Assembly (NCBI GenBank): GCA_013298245.1
Contig: JAAFHD010000259.1
Coordinates: 1 to 5,716, forward strand
DNA from: Alphaproteobacteria bacterium
GTDB lineage: Bacteria > Pseudomonadota > Alphaproteobacteria > Acetobacterales > Acetobacteraceae
Direction of reading: 5' to 3'
DNA: 5,716 nt
Part shown: one piece after another, positions 1-5,006 of the stretch
Position numbering within the stretch: position 1 is the first letter of the stretch
Layout: each line of letters starts with the position of its first letter
Notes under the pieces: model-generated
What the model was told of the DNA's origin: nothing
Database searches by the model: none
What the model saw: the letters and a program-made list of their open reading frames with translations, nothing else
Position numbers and translations under genes: made by a program

Positions 1-24
1 TTTGGTTTCGGTGGTCTCGGTCAC
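1..24 (-). CDS. 5' end of an unidentified minus-strand gene (partial)
   Basis: Only the first eight codons lie in the window, reading M(GTG)-T-E-T-T-E-T-K with no stop. The support is the start signal. On the minus strand a full AAGGAG Shine-Dalgarno (complement of 34-39) sits 9 nt before a GTG at 24-22, which is ideal spacing. No upstream ATG in this frame competes. The gene points the same way as the citrate synthase upstream but is separated from it by 444 bases, so it probably has its own promoter. The polar Thr/Glu N-terminus shows no signal peptide in the visible part. The product cannot be identified from eight residues; functional linkage to the synthase is possible but unproven. Confidence 0.55.
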
Positions 25-286
25 TGCTGATGTCTCCTTGACAGCATGAGCATGTTGAAGCGGCCCTCCCGGCACGGCAGGGCGCCGCGTCGTCTGGCCG
101 GAAAGGATGCAGCATGCGGCGCGTGTGTCGCACCAAGGCGCTGTCCGACGAATGCGCGGGAACGCGCAACAGACACGCCGGGTGCATTCACCGCCGCGCC
201 TTCTTGCATCCCCCTTTTTGGCATCCGCGCCATCGCGCCCAACATGCCTCAGCTTCCCCTCCGCTGCGCGTCGTCTTCGTGAGTGC

Positions 287-308
287 CGATTCGCGACGCT
301 GCGAATCG
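287..308. repeat. Perfect 8-bp inverted repeat with 6-nt loop, GANTC in both arms
   Basis: The arms CGATTCGC (287-294) and GCGAATCG (301-308) are exact reverse complements separated by GACGCT. Each arm carries a GANTC pentamer (288-292 and 303-307). The core recurs at 370-378 as CGCGAATCG, the exact reverse complement of 287-295. It could be a regulator-binding dyad or an RNA hairpin in the leader of the left-edge gene. No T tract follows on either strand, so an intrinsic terminator is unlikely. Confidence 0.5.
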
Positions 309-333
309 CACGTCAACCACGCGTGCACGAAAC

Positions 334-362
334 GCTATCGGAATGCGCAATGTGTCTGTCAA
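334..362 (-). promoter_or_regulatory. Weak candidate promoter for the left-edge gene
   Basis: On the minus strand a perfect TTGACA (complement of 357-362) is followed after 17 nt by GATAGC (complement of 334-339). The -35 hexamer and spacing are good, but the -10 matches the consensus at only three positions. It would imply a leader of roughly 300 nt before the GTG at 24. It is listed because it is the only full -35 hexamer with workable spacing that I found on this strand in the gap. Confidence 0.2.
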
Positions 363-430
363 ACATTTTCGCGAATCGCGTGTGCATTTTTTTCGCGGAG
401 TGAGTCGCGCGTGCATCACTCGCGCGATGC

Positions 431-457
431 GCGCGCGTCGCGAAGAACGACGCGCGC
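431..457 (-). terminator. Strong hairpin just past the citrate synthase stop (possible terminator)
   Basis: GCGCGCGTCG (431-440) and CGACGCGCGC (448-457) form a perfect 10-bp all-but-one G/C stem with a 7-nt loop, 11 nt beyond the stop codon of the synthase. With a 2-nt bulge the pairing extends outward through GATGC/GCATC. The place fits a terminator or an mRNA 3'-end stabiliser. However, no T run follows on the minus strand, so it is not a classical intrinsic terminator. The left arm can also pair with 407-417, giving two mutually exclusive hairpins. Confidence 0.35.
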
Positions 458-468
458 ATCACACATCA

Positions 469-1599
469 TCACCGCGCGCTCATCGCCGGCACCGCGCGCT
501 GCTCTTCACCGGTGTAGAGCGAAAGCGGCCGAATAAGCCGGTTATCGGCCAATTGCTCCAGCACATGCGCGGTCCATCCGGTGATGCGCGAACACACAAA
601 GATCGGCGTGAACATCGGAATGTCGAAGCCCATCAGGTAGTACGCAGGGCCTGCCGGGAAATCGAGATTCGGATGGATGCGCTTCTCCTCCAACATCACG
701 CGCGCCAGCACCGCAGACGTGTTCATCCAGCGCTTGTCGCCCACGACATCGGCCATCACCTCGGCGTATTTCTTCATCGTCGGCACGCGTGAATCGCCGC
801 TCTTGTAGACGCGATGGCCGAAGCCCATCACCAGCGCCTTGTGGTCGAAGCGCTCGCGCAGCCAGGCTTCCGCCACATCCGGCGACGGAATTTCCTTCAG
901 CATATGCATCACCGCTTCATTGGCGCCGCCATGCAGCGGCCCCTTCAGCGCGGCGATGCCGCCCACCACCGCCGCATGCACATCCGCCATCGTGCTGGCG
1001 ATGGTGCGTGCAGCAAAGGTCGACGCGTTGAAGGTGTGCTCGGCGTACAAAATCATCGACACGTCGAAGGCCTTGATGACCTCCTTCGCCGGCACGCGGC
1101 CGAACACCATGTGGAAGAAGTTCTCGCAGAAGGGCAGCGCCGCATCCGGCGCAATCGGCTCCATCCCCTTCGACAGCCGATGCGCCGCCGCCACCGCCGC
1201 CGGCGCCTTGGCGAAAATGCGCAGCGACTTCCGCCGTTGCGCCGCATCGGAAATATCCGCCGTCTCCGGATCCTCCATCCCCATGAAGGAAATCGCCGTG
1301 CGGATCGCATCCATCGGGTGCGCATCCTTCGGGAAATCGCGCAGCACGCGCAGCAGTGCGGGAGACAGCGCGCGGTTCGCCCGCTCCTCCTTCTGGAATG
1401 CCGCCAGCTGCGCGGCATTCGGCAGCTCGCCATTCCACAGCAGCCAGGCCACTTCCTCGAAATTAGACTGCTCGCACAAATCCTGCACGGCATAGCCGCG
1501 ATAGGTCAGGCTGTTGGTCTCCGGCATCACCTTCGAGACCGAGCTCTCATCGGCATAGACGCCGACCAGGCCTTTGCGGACATCGATCGCTTCGCTCAT
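469..1599 (-). CDS. prpC: 2-methylcitrate synthase / citrate synthase (short PrpC type)
   Basis: A 376-aa citrate-synthase-fold enzyme that condenses an acyl-CoA (propionyl-CoA in the methylcitrate cycle, or acetyl-CoA) with oxaloacetate in the cytosol. The three catalytic residues of the family are visible: His223 in KGPLHGGANE, His262 in the signature GFGHRVYKSGDSRVP, and Asp313 in PNLDFPAGPAY. Further family landmarks are AEHTFNASTF (His188), Arg338 in CSRITGW, and RLIRP near the C-terminus. The length and the LYAEHxFNASTF block match PrpC-type enzymes better than the longer (about 430 aa) housekeeping GltA. The start at 1599 is chosen because GAGGA lies 5 nt upstream and family similarity begins about ten residues in. 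The frame stays open back to 1698, but that would start upstream of the likely promoter. prpB and prpD are not in the window, so propionate versus acetate use is not settled; many members accept both. Confidence 0.93.
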   Translation of the reverse strand: MSEAIDVRKGLVGVYADESSVSKVMPETNSLTYRGYAVQDLCEQSNFEEVAWLLWNGELPNAAQLAAFQKEERANRALSPALLRVLRDFPKDAHPMDAIRTAISFMGMEDPETADISDAAQRRKSLRIFAKAPAAVAAAHRLSKGMEPIAPDAALPFCENFFHMVFGRVPAKEVIKAFDVSMILYAEHTFNASTFAARTIASTMADVHAAVVGGIAALKGPLHGGANEAVMHMLKEIPSPDVAEAWLRERFDHKALVMGFGHRVYKSGDSRVPTMKKYAEVMADVVGDKRWMNTSAVLARVMLEEKRIHPNLDFPAGPAYYLMGFDIPMFTPIFVCSRITGWTAHVLEQLADNRLIRPLSLYTGEEQRAVPAMSAR

Positions 1600-1629
1600 C
1601 GCGTTCCTCATGCGCTTATTGTGCGGCGC

Positions 1630-1657
1630 AGAATATGCGCGCGGTTCGCGTTGTCCA
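1630..1657 (-). promoter_or_regulatory. Candidate sigma-70-type promoter of the citrate synthase
   Basis: On the minus strand TGGACA (complement of 1652-1657) and TATTCT (complement of 1630-1635) are separated by 16 nt. The -35 matches five of six consensus positions and the -10 four of six. Transcription would begin near 1623, giving a leader of about 24 nt that includes the GAGGA ribosome-binding site. The position supports the start at 1599. The rest of the divergent gap up to 1792 shows no equally good promoter for the rightward gene; TAGGGT at 1762-1767 is a weak -10 candidate. Confidence 0.45.
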
Positions 1658-1792
1658 TGGCAGGCGCCTGTTAACCAATTCGCCGGCAAGCTGCGCATCG
1701 ATAGGCAGCGCCGATGACCATCATCGAAACCACCGCCTCACGCACTGCCGCTCCGCGCCAATAGGGTGCCCCCATCGCGAGGAGACACGACG

Positions 1793-2017
1793 ATGCGCCT
1801 GGCCCTGATCCTGACCGCCCTGCTGCTGGCTCTGCCCGCCCACGCGCAGCGCGCGCCCTGCGCCGAACGCTTCGACGTCCACGCCACCATGATGGCGCCG
1901 GGCCGCGTGCTCCAGCAAAACGCCTTCCACACCGAAGCCGACGCAACGCCGCCCGCACCACACCGCACATCGCAACGCGCGCCACGCCCCGCGCCGCGCC
2001 CCTGCTATCTGACATGA
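1793..2017 (+). CDS. Small exported protein of unknown function (74 aa)
   Basis: The protein begins with a clear Sec-type signal peptide: MRL, a hydrophobic core rich in Leu and Ala, then an AHA-Q cleavage site near residues 18-19. About 56 mature residues would remain in the periplasm, with two cysteines (residue 23 and near the C-terminus) that could form a disulfide. The start at 1793 is preceded by GAGGAG (1779-1784) at 8 nt spacing; an in-frame ATG at 1766 lacks such a site and would bury the signal peptide. Third-position G/C is very high for the first 47 codons but drops in the Pro/Arg-rich tail, which looks less like selected protein. The stop overlaps the next start as ATGA. I do not recognise a family. 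A frameshift that once joined it to the next frame is possible. Confidence 0.55.
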   Translation: MRLALILTALLLALPAHAQRAPCAERFDVHATMMAPGRVLQQNAFHTEADATPPAPHRTSQRAPRPAPRPCYLT

Positions 2018-2274
2018 CACCACGCTTCATCGCCGAACCTGTCGTGCTTGGCCCGGGCCTGCCCGGCCATGCTTACGCAGTCGTGCTGCGCGACGCACCC
2101 GCGCGCCGCCTGCGCCTGTCCTTCGGCGCGGACGACGCGCGCCACGCGCCACATGAATTGCTGTGCCGCCTGCCCGCGGGGCGCGAAGTCGCGCTGCCCA
2201 TCGGCATCATCCCCGGCGCCCGATGGCCCGATGCCGCACTCGCGCGCCACCTGGTGATGCGCTGGAGCGATTGA
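2014..2274 (+). CDS. Small hypothetical protein (86 aa), coupled to the preceding gene
   Basis: An 86-aa protein without a signal peptide or membrane segment. It is predicted to be mostly beta strand, with alternating hydrophobic stretches such as YAVVLRDA, RRLRLSFG and EVALPIGIIPG, and one cysteine near residue 51. About four fifths of codons end in G or C, which supports real coding. The ATG at 2014 overlaps the upstream TGA (ATGA) and has no Shine-Dalgarno of its own, so translation is probably coupled. The frame also stays open upstream of this ATG through the tail of the previous gene, so it could be the second half of one broken exported protein. No family is recognised. Confidence 0.55.
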   Translation: MTPRFIAEPVVLGPGLPGHAYAVVLRDAPARRLRLSFGADDARHAPHELLCRLPAGREVALPIGIIPGARWPDAALARHLVMRWSD

Positions 2275-2298
2275 ACGACTATCCGCGCCGCCGCAGCT

Positions 2299-2307
2299 TG
2301 CTACGCT
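2299..2307 (+). promoter_or_regulatory. Extended -10 promoter predicting a leaderless mRNA for the hydrolase
   Basis: TGCTACGCT reads as an extended -10 (TGnTAnnnT) with hexamer TACGCT at 2302-2307. Exactly 6 nt (GCGCGC) separate it from the ATG at 2314, so the predicted transcript begins at or next to the A of the start codon. No Shine-Dalgarno lies before this ATG, as expected for a leaderless message. TTGAAC at 2271-2276 is too far (25 nt) to be a normal -35. The same arrangement recurs before the gene at 5007. Confidence 0.45.
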
Positions 2308-2313
2308 GCGCGC

Positions 2314-3030
2314 ATGCACCCGTTCAGCATCCCGCCTGAACTTTCGGCCCGCGTCGCGGCGCGCTGCGGCACGCCGCACCCCTTCGCCATGCTGCACGGC
2401 CCGCGCTGCGCCTTCGTCGTGGTGGATATGCAGCGCGCCTATATGGACCCCGCGCTTGGCCATGCGGTCTGCGCCATGGCGCCGCGCATCGTGCCGGCGG
2501 TGAACCGCCTGGCCGCCGCCACCCGCGCCGCCGGCGGCCTGGTCGTGTGGATCCAGACCGCGCACGACGAAGCCGACCTCTCCGACTGGTCCGTCATCTA
2601 CGACATGATGACGCCCGCTTCCGGCGCGCAACGCATCCGCGCCCTCACACGCGGCAGCCCCGGCCACGCACTCTGGCCCGAACTGGCCGTGCGCCCGGAA
2701 GACGCGATCATCGAAAAGCGCCGCTTCTCCGCCTTCATCCAGGGTAGCAGCGACATCGAGGCGCAGCTGCGCGCCCGCAGCATCGACACCATCCTGGTCG
2801 GCGGCACCATCACCGGCGTCTGCTGCGAAAGCACCGCGCGCGACGCGATGATGCGCAACTTCCGCGCCGTCATGGTCAGCGATGCCTGCGCCGCGCAATC
2901 GGATGCCGACCACGCAGCCGCACTCTGCGGCTTCCACAGTTTCTTCGGCGATGTGCTGACAGTGGCCGAATGCGAAGACGGTTTCGCACAAGGCGCGCAG
3001 CAACAGGTCGCGATTTTCACGGGGGCATGA
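2314..3030 (+). CDS. Isochorismatase-family cysteine hydrolase (amidohydrolase)
   Basis: A 238-aa cytoplasmic enzyme of the isochorismatase-like superfamily, most of whose characterised bacterial members hydrolyse amide or ureido bonds. The catalytic triad is intact: Asp38 in FVVVDMQRAY, Lys135 in IIEKRRFSAF, and Cys170 in GGTITGVCCESTARDA, which also carries the usual cis-peptide turn before the nucleophile. The KxRFSAF and CESTxRDA blocks, the FFGD segment near residue 210 and an N-terminal lead of about 30 residues recall ureidoacrylate hydrolase RutB. However, no other rut genes are nearby and the substrate loop differs, so I give no symbol. The gene has no Shine-Dalgarno; a -10 motif abuts its ATG. 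Its TGA sits immediately before or overlaps the next gene's start, and an asparaginase-fold enzyme follows, pointing to shared amide chemistry. Confidence 0.9.
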   Translation: MHPFSIPPELSARVAARCGTPHPFAMLHGPRCAFVVVDMQRAYMDPALGHAVCAMAPRIVPAVNRLAAATRAAGGLVVWIQTAHDEADLSDWSVIYDMMTPASGAQRIRALTRGSPGHALWPELAVRPEDAIIEKRRFSAFIQGSSDIEAQLRARSIDTILVGGTITGVCCESTARDAMMRNFRAVMVSDACAAQSDADHAAALCGFHSFFGDVLTVAECEDGFAQGAQQQVAIFTGA

Positions 3031-3032
3031 CC

Positions 3033-4028
3033 ATGGCGAAGGTTCTTTTCATCGGCACGGGCGGCACGATGTCCGCGCTGTCCTCGGTCGGCCCGTTCGA
3101 CATCCAGGACTACGGCTCCAAGGGCCGCTTCATGGAGGCCGACGAGATCATCGACCACTGGCCCATGGTGCGCCAGCTCGCGGATGTGGTGCCCATCCGC
3201 TACCGCAATGTCGCATCCACAGCACTCGGCCCGCCCGAATGGCTGGAGATTCTGGCACTCTGCCACAGCAGTTTCGCCGCCCACCCTGACGCCGCGGGCA
3301 TCGTCGTCGGCCACGGCACCGCGACGCTGGAGGAGACCGCCTATTTCCTGTCACTGACGCATCGCCTGCCGATCCCGATCGTGGTTGTCGGCGCGCAACG
3401 CCCGTCATCCGGCCTGTCCTCCGACGCCGGCATGAACCTGGCCAACGCGATCCGCGTCGCCGCCGATCCCGGCGCGCGAGGCCTCGGCGCACTCGTGCTG
3501 CTGAACGACGAAATCAACGCCGCGCGTGACGTGACGAAAACCAGCACCGGCCGCATGCAGACCTTCCGCAGCGCCGATTTCGGCTGCCTCGGCCATGCCG
3601 ATGGCGACCGCATCGCGTGGTATCGCAAGCCGCTGCGGCGCGTCGCACCCGACACCGAATTCGATCTCTCCGGCATCACCACCCTGCCGCGCGTCGACGT
3701 CATGGTCAGCTATGCCGGCAGCGATGGCGCGGCCGTCGGGGCCTATATGGCCGCGGGCGCGAAGGGCATCGTCATCGGCGGCTTCGCGCCCGGCTTCGTC
3801 TCCCCCGCCGAAGCCGACGCGCTGTCCCGCGCGCAACAGGCCGGTGTGGCCATCGTGGTGTCTTCCCGCGCCGGCTCCGGCCGCGTCTTCGGCACCACCA
3901 AGAAGCGCGACCTCGGCTTCATCGAGGCCGACAACCTCACCCCTCAGAAGGCGCGCATCCTGCTGATGCTGGCATTGACCCGCACGCAACACCCCGCCGA
4001 CATCGCCCGCATCTTCGGAGAATACTGA
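3033..4028 (+). CDS. L-asparaginase-fold amidohydrolase with altered active site
   Basis: A 331-aa protein of the type I/II asparaginase family with no signal peptide, so cytoplasmic. Conserved elements are the first catalytic Thr12 in FIGTGGTMSA, Tyr27 in QDYGSKGR, Ser62 in NVAST, Thr96 in GHGTATLEETAYFL, and Lys169 in RDVTKTSTG. These correspond to Thr12, Tyr25, Ser58, Thr89 and Lys162 of E. coli AnsB. The Asp that follows the second Thr (AnsB Asp90, which binds the substrate amino group) is Ala97 here, and the usual GNG-type loop reads GGFAPGF at 249-255. The hydrolytic core is kept but the amino-acid pocket is changed, so a substrate without a free alpha-amino group is inferred. The start at 3033 has GGGGG at 7 nt spacing; ATG 3027, overlapping the upstream stop as ATGA, would add two residues. 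It lies between a cysteine hydrolase and a solute-binding protein. Confidence 0.88.
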   Translation: MAKVLFIGTGGTMSALSSVGPFDIQDYGSKGRFMEADEIIDHWPMVRQLADVVPIRYRNVASTALGPPEWLEILALCHSSFAAHPDAAGIVVGHGTATLEETAYFLSLTHRLPIPIVVVGAQRPSSGLSSDAGMNLANAIRVAADPGARGLGALVLLNDEINAARDVTKTSTGRMQTFRSADFGCLGHADGDRIAWYRKPLRRVAPDTEFDLSGITTLPRVDVMVSYAGSDGAAVGAYMAAGAKGIVIGGFAPGFVSPAEADALSRAQQAGVAIVVSSRAGSGRVFGTTKKRDLGFIEADNLTPQKARILLMLALTRTQHPADIARIFGEY

Positions 4029-4031
4029 ACC

Positions 4032-4976
4032 ATGTTCCGACGCAGCCTCGCCGCCATCCTCGCAGCCCCCGCCATCGCGCATGCCCAAGGCTTCGACCGC
4101 CCGATCCGCCTGGTCGTGCCCTTCGCCCCTGGCGGCACCAGCGACATCCTGGCGCGCATCCTGGCCCCCTCCGTCTCGCGCCAATTGGGCCAGCCGGTGG
4201 TGATCGAAAACCGCACCGGCGCTGCCGGCAATATCGGCGCCGAATACGTCGCCCGCAGCGCGCCCGACGGCCACACGCTGCTGCTGATCGATACCGGCCC
4301 GCTGGCCACCGCACCCGCGCTCTACGCGCGCCTGCCCTTCGACCCGATGCGCGATCTGGACCCGGTGAATCTGCTGATCTACGCGCCCTATTTCCTGGCG
4401 GTGAACCCGGCCGTGCCGGCGCAGAACGCGGCGGAACTGGCGGCCCTCGCGCGCGCGCGGCCAGCCGCGGTGAATGTCGCACATGCCGGCGTGGGGTCGG
4501 CCAATCACCTGGCCGCGCTGGTGCTGGCGCAGCATTGGGGTGCCGAACTGACGCAGGTGCCCTATCGCGGCGGCGCCGCAGCGCTGGCCGCCGTCGCGGG
4601 CGGAGAAGCGCAGCTCATCATCAACGGCGCCACCGCGACTGCACCGTTCACACGCGACGGCCGGCTGCGCGGCATCGCCGTCACTGGCCCCGCGCGCATC
4701 GACAACCTGCCCACCTTCGCCGAGCTCGGCTGGCCCGGCGCGCAGGCCGGCACCTTCCAGGGCGTGCTGGCCGCCGCGCGCACGCCGCCAGCATTGCTCG
4801 CGCGGCTCGACGAAGCCTTCCGCACCGCCATGGCCGAACCAGACATCGCGCGCCGCCTGGCCGATCTCGGCGCCGATGTGCGCGCCCTTGGCCCCGCCCC
4901 CTTCCGCACCTGGCTGCAACAAGAAACCGAGAGCTGGGGCCGCGTCGTGCGCGCCAACAATATCCGGCTGGATTGA
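4032..4976 (+). CDS. TctC/Bug-family tripartite tricarboxylate transporter substrate-binding protein
   Basis: A 314-aa periplasmic binding protein. Residues 1-18 form a signal peptide ending AIAHA before Gln19; the FRRS start resembles a Tat signal but lacks a full twin-arginine motif. Family landmarks follow in order: PIRLVVPFAPGGTSDILAR at 24-42 (the first ligand-binding loop), QPVVIENRTGAAGNIGAE at 54-71, APDGHTLL at 77-84, GVGSANHLAAL at 153-163 and VPYRGGAAAL at 176-185. Length matches the usual 300-330 aa. Family members bind carboxylates such as citrate, aspartate, glutamate or nicotinate and pass them to TctA/TctB, which are absent here; orphan members are common. The gene starts 3 nt after the upstream stop with GGAG at 4017-4020, so it is probably the last gene of the hydrolase cassette and its ligand is likely the substrate of those enzymes (inference). 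Confidence 0.93.
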   Translation: MFRRSLAAILAAPAIAHAQGFDRPIRLVVPFAPGGTSDILARILAPSVSRQLGQPVVIENRTGAAGNIGAEYVARSAPDGHTLLLIDTGPLATAPALYARLPFDPMRDLDPVNLLIYAPYFLAVNPAVPAQNAAELAALARARPAAVNVAHAGVGSANHLAALVLAQHWGAELTQVPYRGGAAALAAVAGGEAQLIINGATATAPFTRDGRLRGIAVTGPARIDNLPTFAELGWPGAQAGTFQGVLAAARTPPALLARLDEAFRTAMAEPDIARRLADLGADVRALGPAPFRTWLQQETESWGRVVRANNIRLD

Positions 4977-4990
4977 TGGCCCGGCCCACG

Positions 4991-4999
4991 TGCTAGGCT
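4991..4999 (+). promoter_or_regulatory. Extended -10 promoter before the C13 peptidase gene
   Basis: TGCTAGGCT fits TGnTAnnnT with hexamer TAGGCT at 4994-4999, and 7 nt (TGCGCGC) separate it from the ATG at 5007. TTGATG at 4973-4978 could act as a -35, but the 15-nt spacer is short. No Shine-Dalgarno lies before the ATG, so a leaderless or nearly leaderless transcript is predicted. It suggests that the peptidase is transcribed apart from the upstream cassette, despite only 30 nt between the genes. Confidence 0.45.
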
Positions 5000-5006
5000 T
5001 GCGCGC

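Larger units (their letters stand above)
25..468. other. Gene-free intergenic stretch with inverted repeats and clustered GANTC sites
   Basis: I see no convincing gene in these 444 bases. Open frames exist on both strands but have weak third-position G/C bias and no family resemblance. Positions 25-280 are unstructured apart from the ribosome-binding site of the leftward gene at 34-39. From about 285 onward the sequence changes character: it is dominated by CG dinucleotides, overlapping inverted repeats (287-308, 407-436, 431-457) and four GANTC pentamers between 288 and 406. A run of seven T lies at 387-393. The stretch lies downstream of the citrate synthase and upstream of the left-edge gene, so it probably combines the 3' end of one transcript with the promoter or long leader of the next. 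Confidence 0.6.

Noticed and set aside
38..43. Plus-strand TTGACA as a promoter -35
   Set aside because: No -10-like hexamer lies at suitable spacing; the region 58-68 is G/C-rich, and no plus-strand gene follows.
21..245. A 74-codon minus-strand frame that overlaps the left-edge gene's start as GTGA, with AGGGGA before its ATG
   Set aside because: Third-position G/C is only about 70 percent, below the neighbours. The sequence is Arg/Ala-rich with codons such as AGA, AGG and GGG, and it shows no motif. A leader peptide cannot be excluded but is not supported.
387..393. Run of seven T as an intrinsic terminator
   Set aside because: It is a T run only on the plus strand, where no gene lies upstream, and no stable hairpin directly precedes it.
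814..1674. A 286-codon plus-strand frame opposite the citrate synthase
   Set aside because: It is antisense to a gene with a complete catalytic triad; the product is Arg/His-rich and unrecognisable.
1600..1698. Upstream start codons (1611, 1698) for the citrate synthase
   Set aside because: The extra residues have no family similarity. The 1698 start would precede the promoter at 1630-1657, and the GAGGA site favours 1599.
2005..3003. A 332-codon open frame on the minus strand
   Set aside because: It lies antisense to the isochorismatase-family gene and has compositionally skewed, motif-free translation; it is an artefact of G/C-rich codon use.
3617..4996. A 459-codon plus-strand frame overlapping the asparaginase-like and binding-protein genes
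   Set aside because: The translation is Arg/Pro/His-rich without any motif, while two recognised proteins occupy another frame over the same bases.
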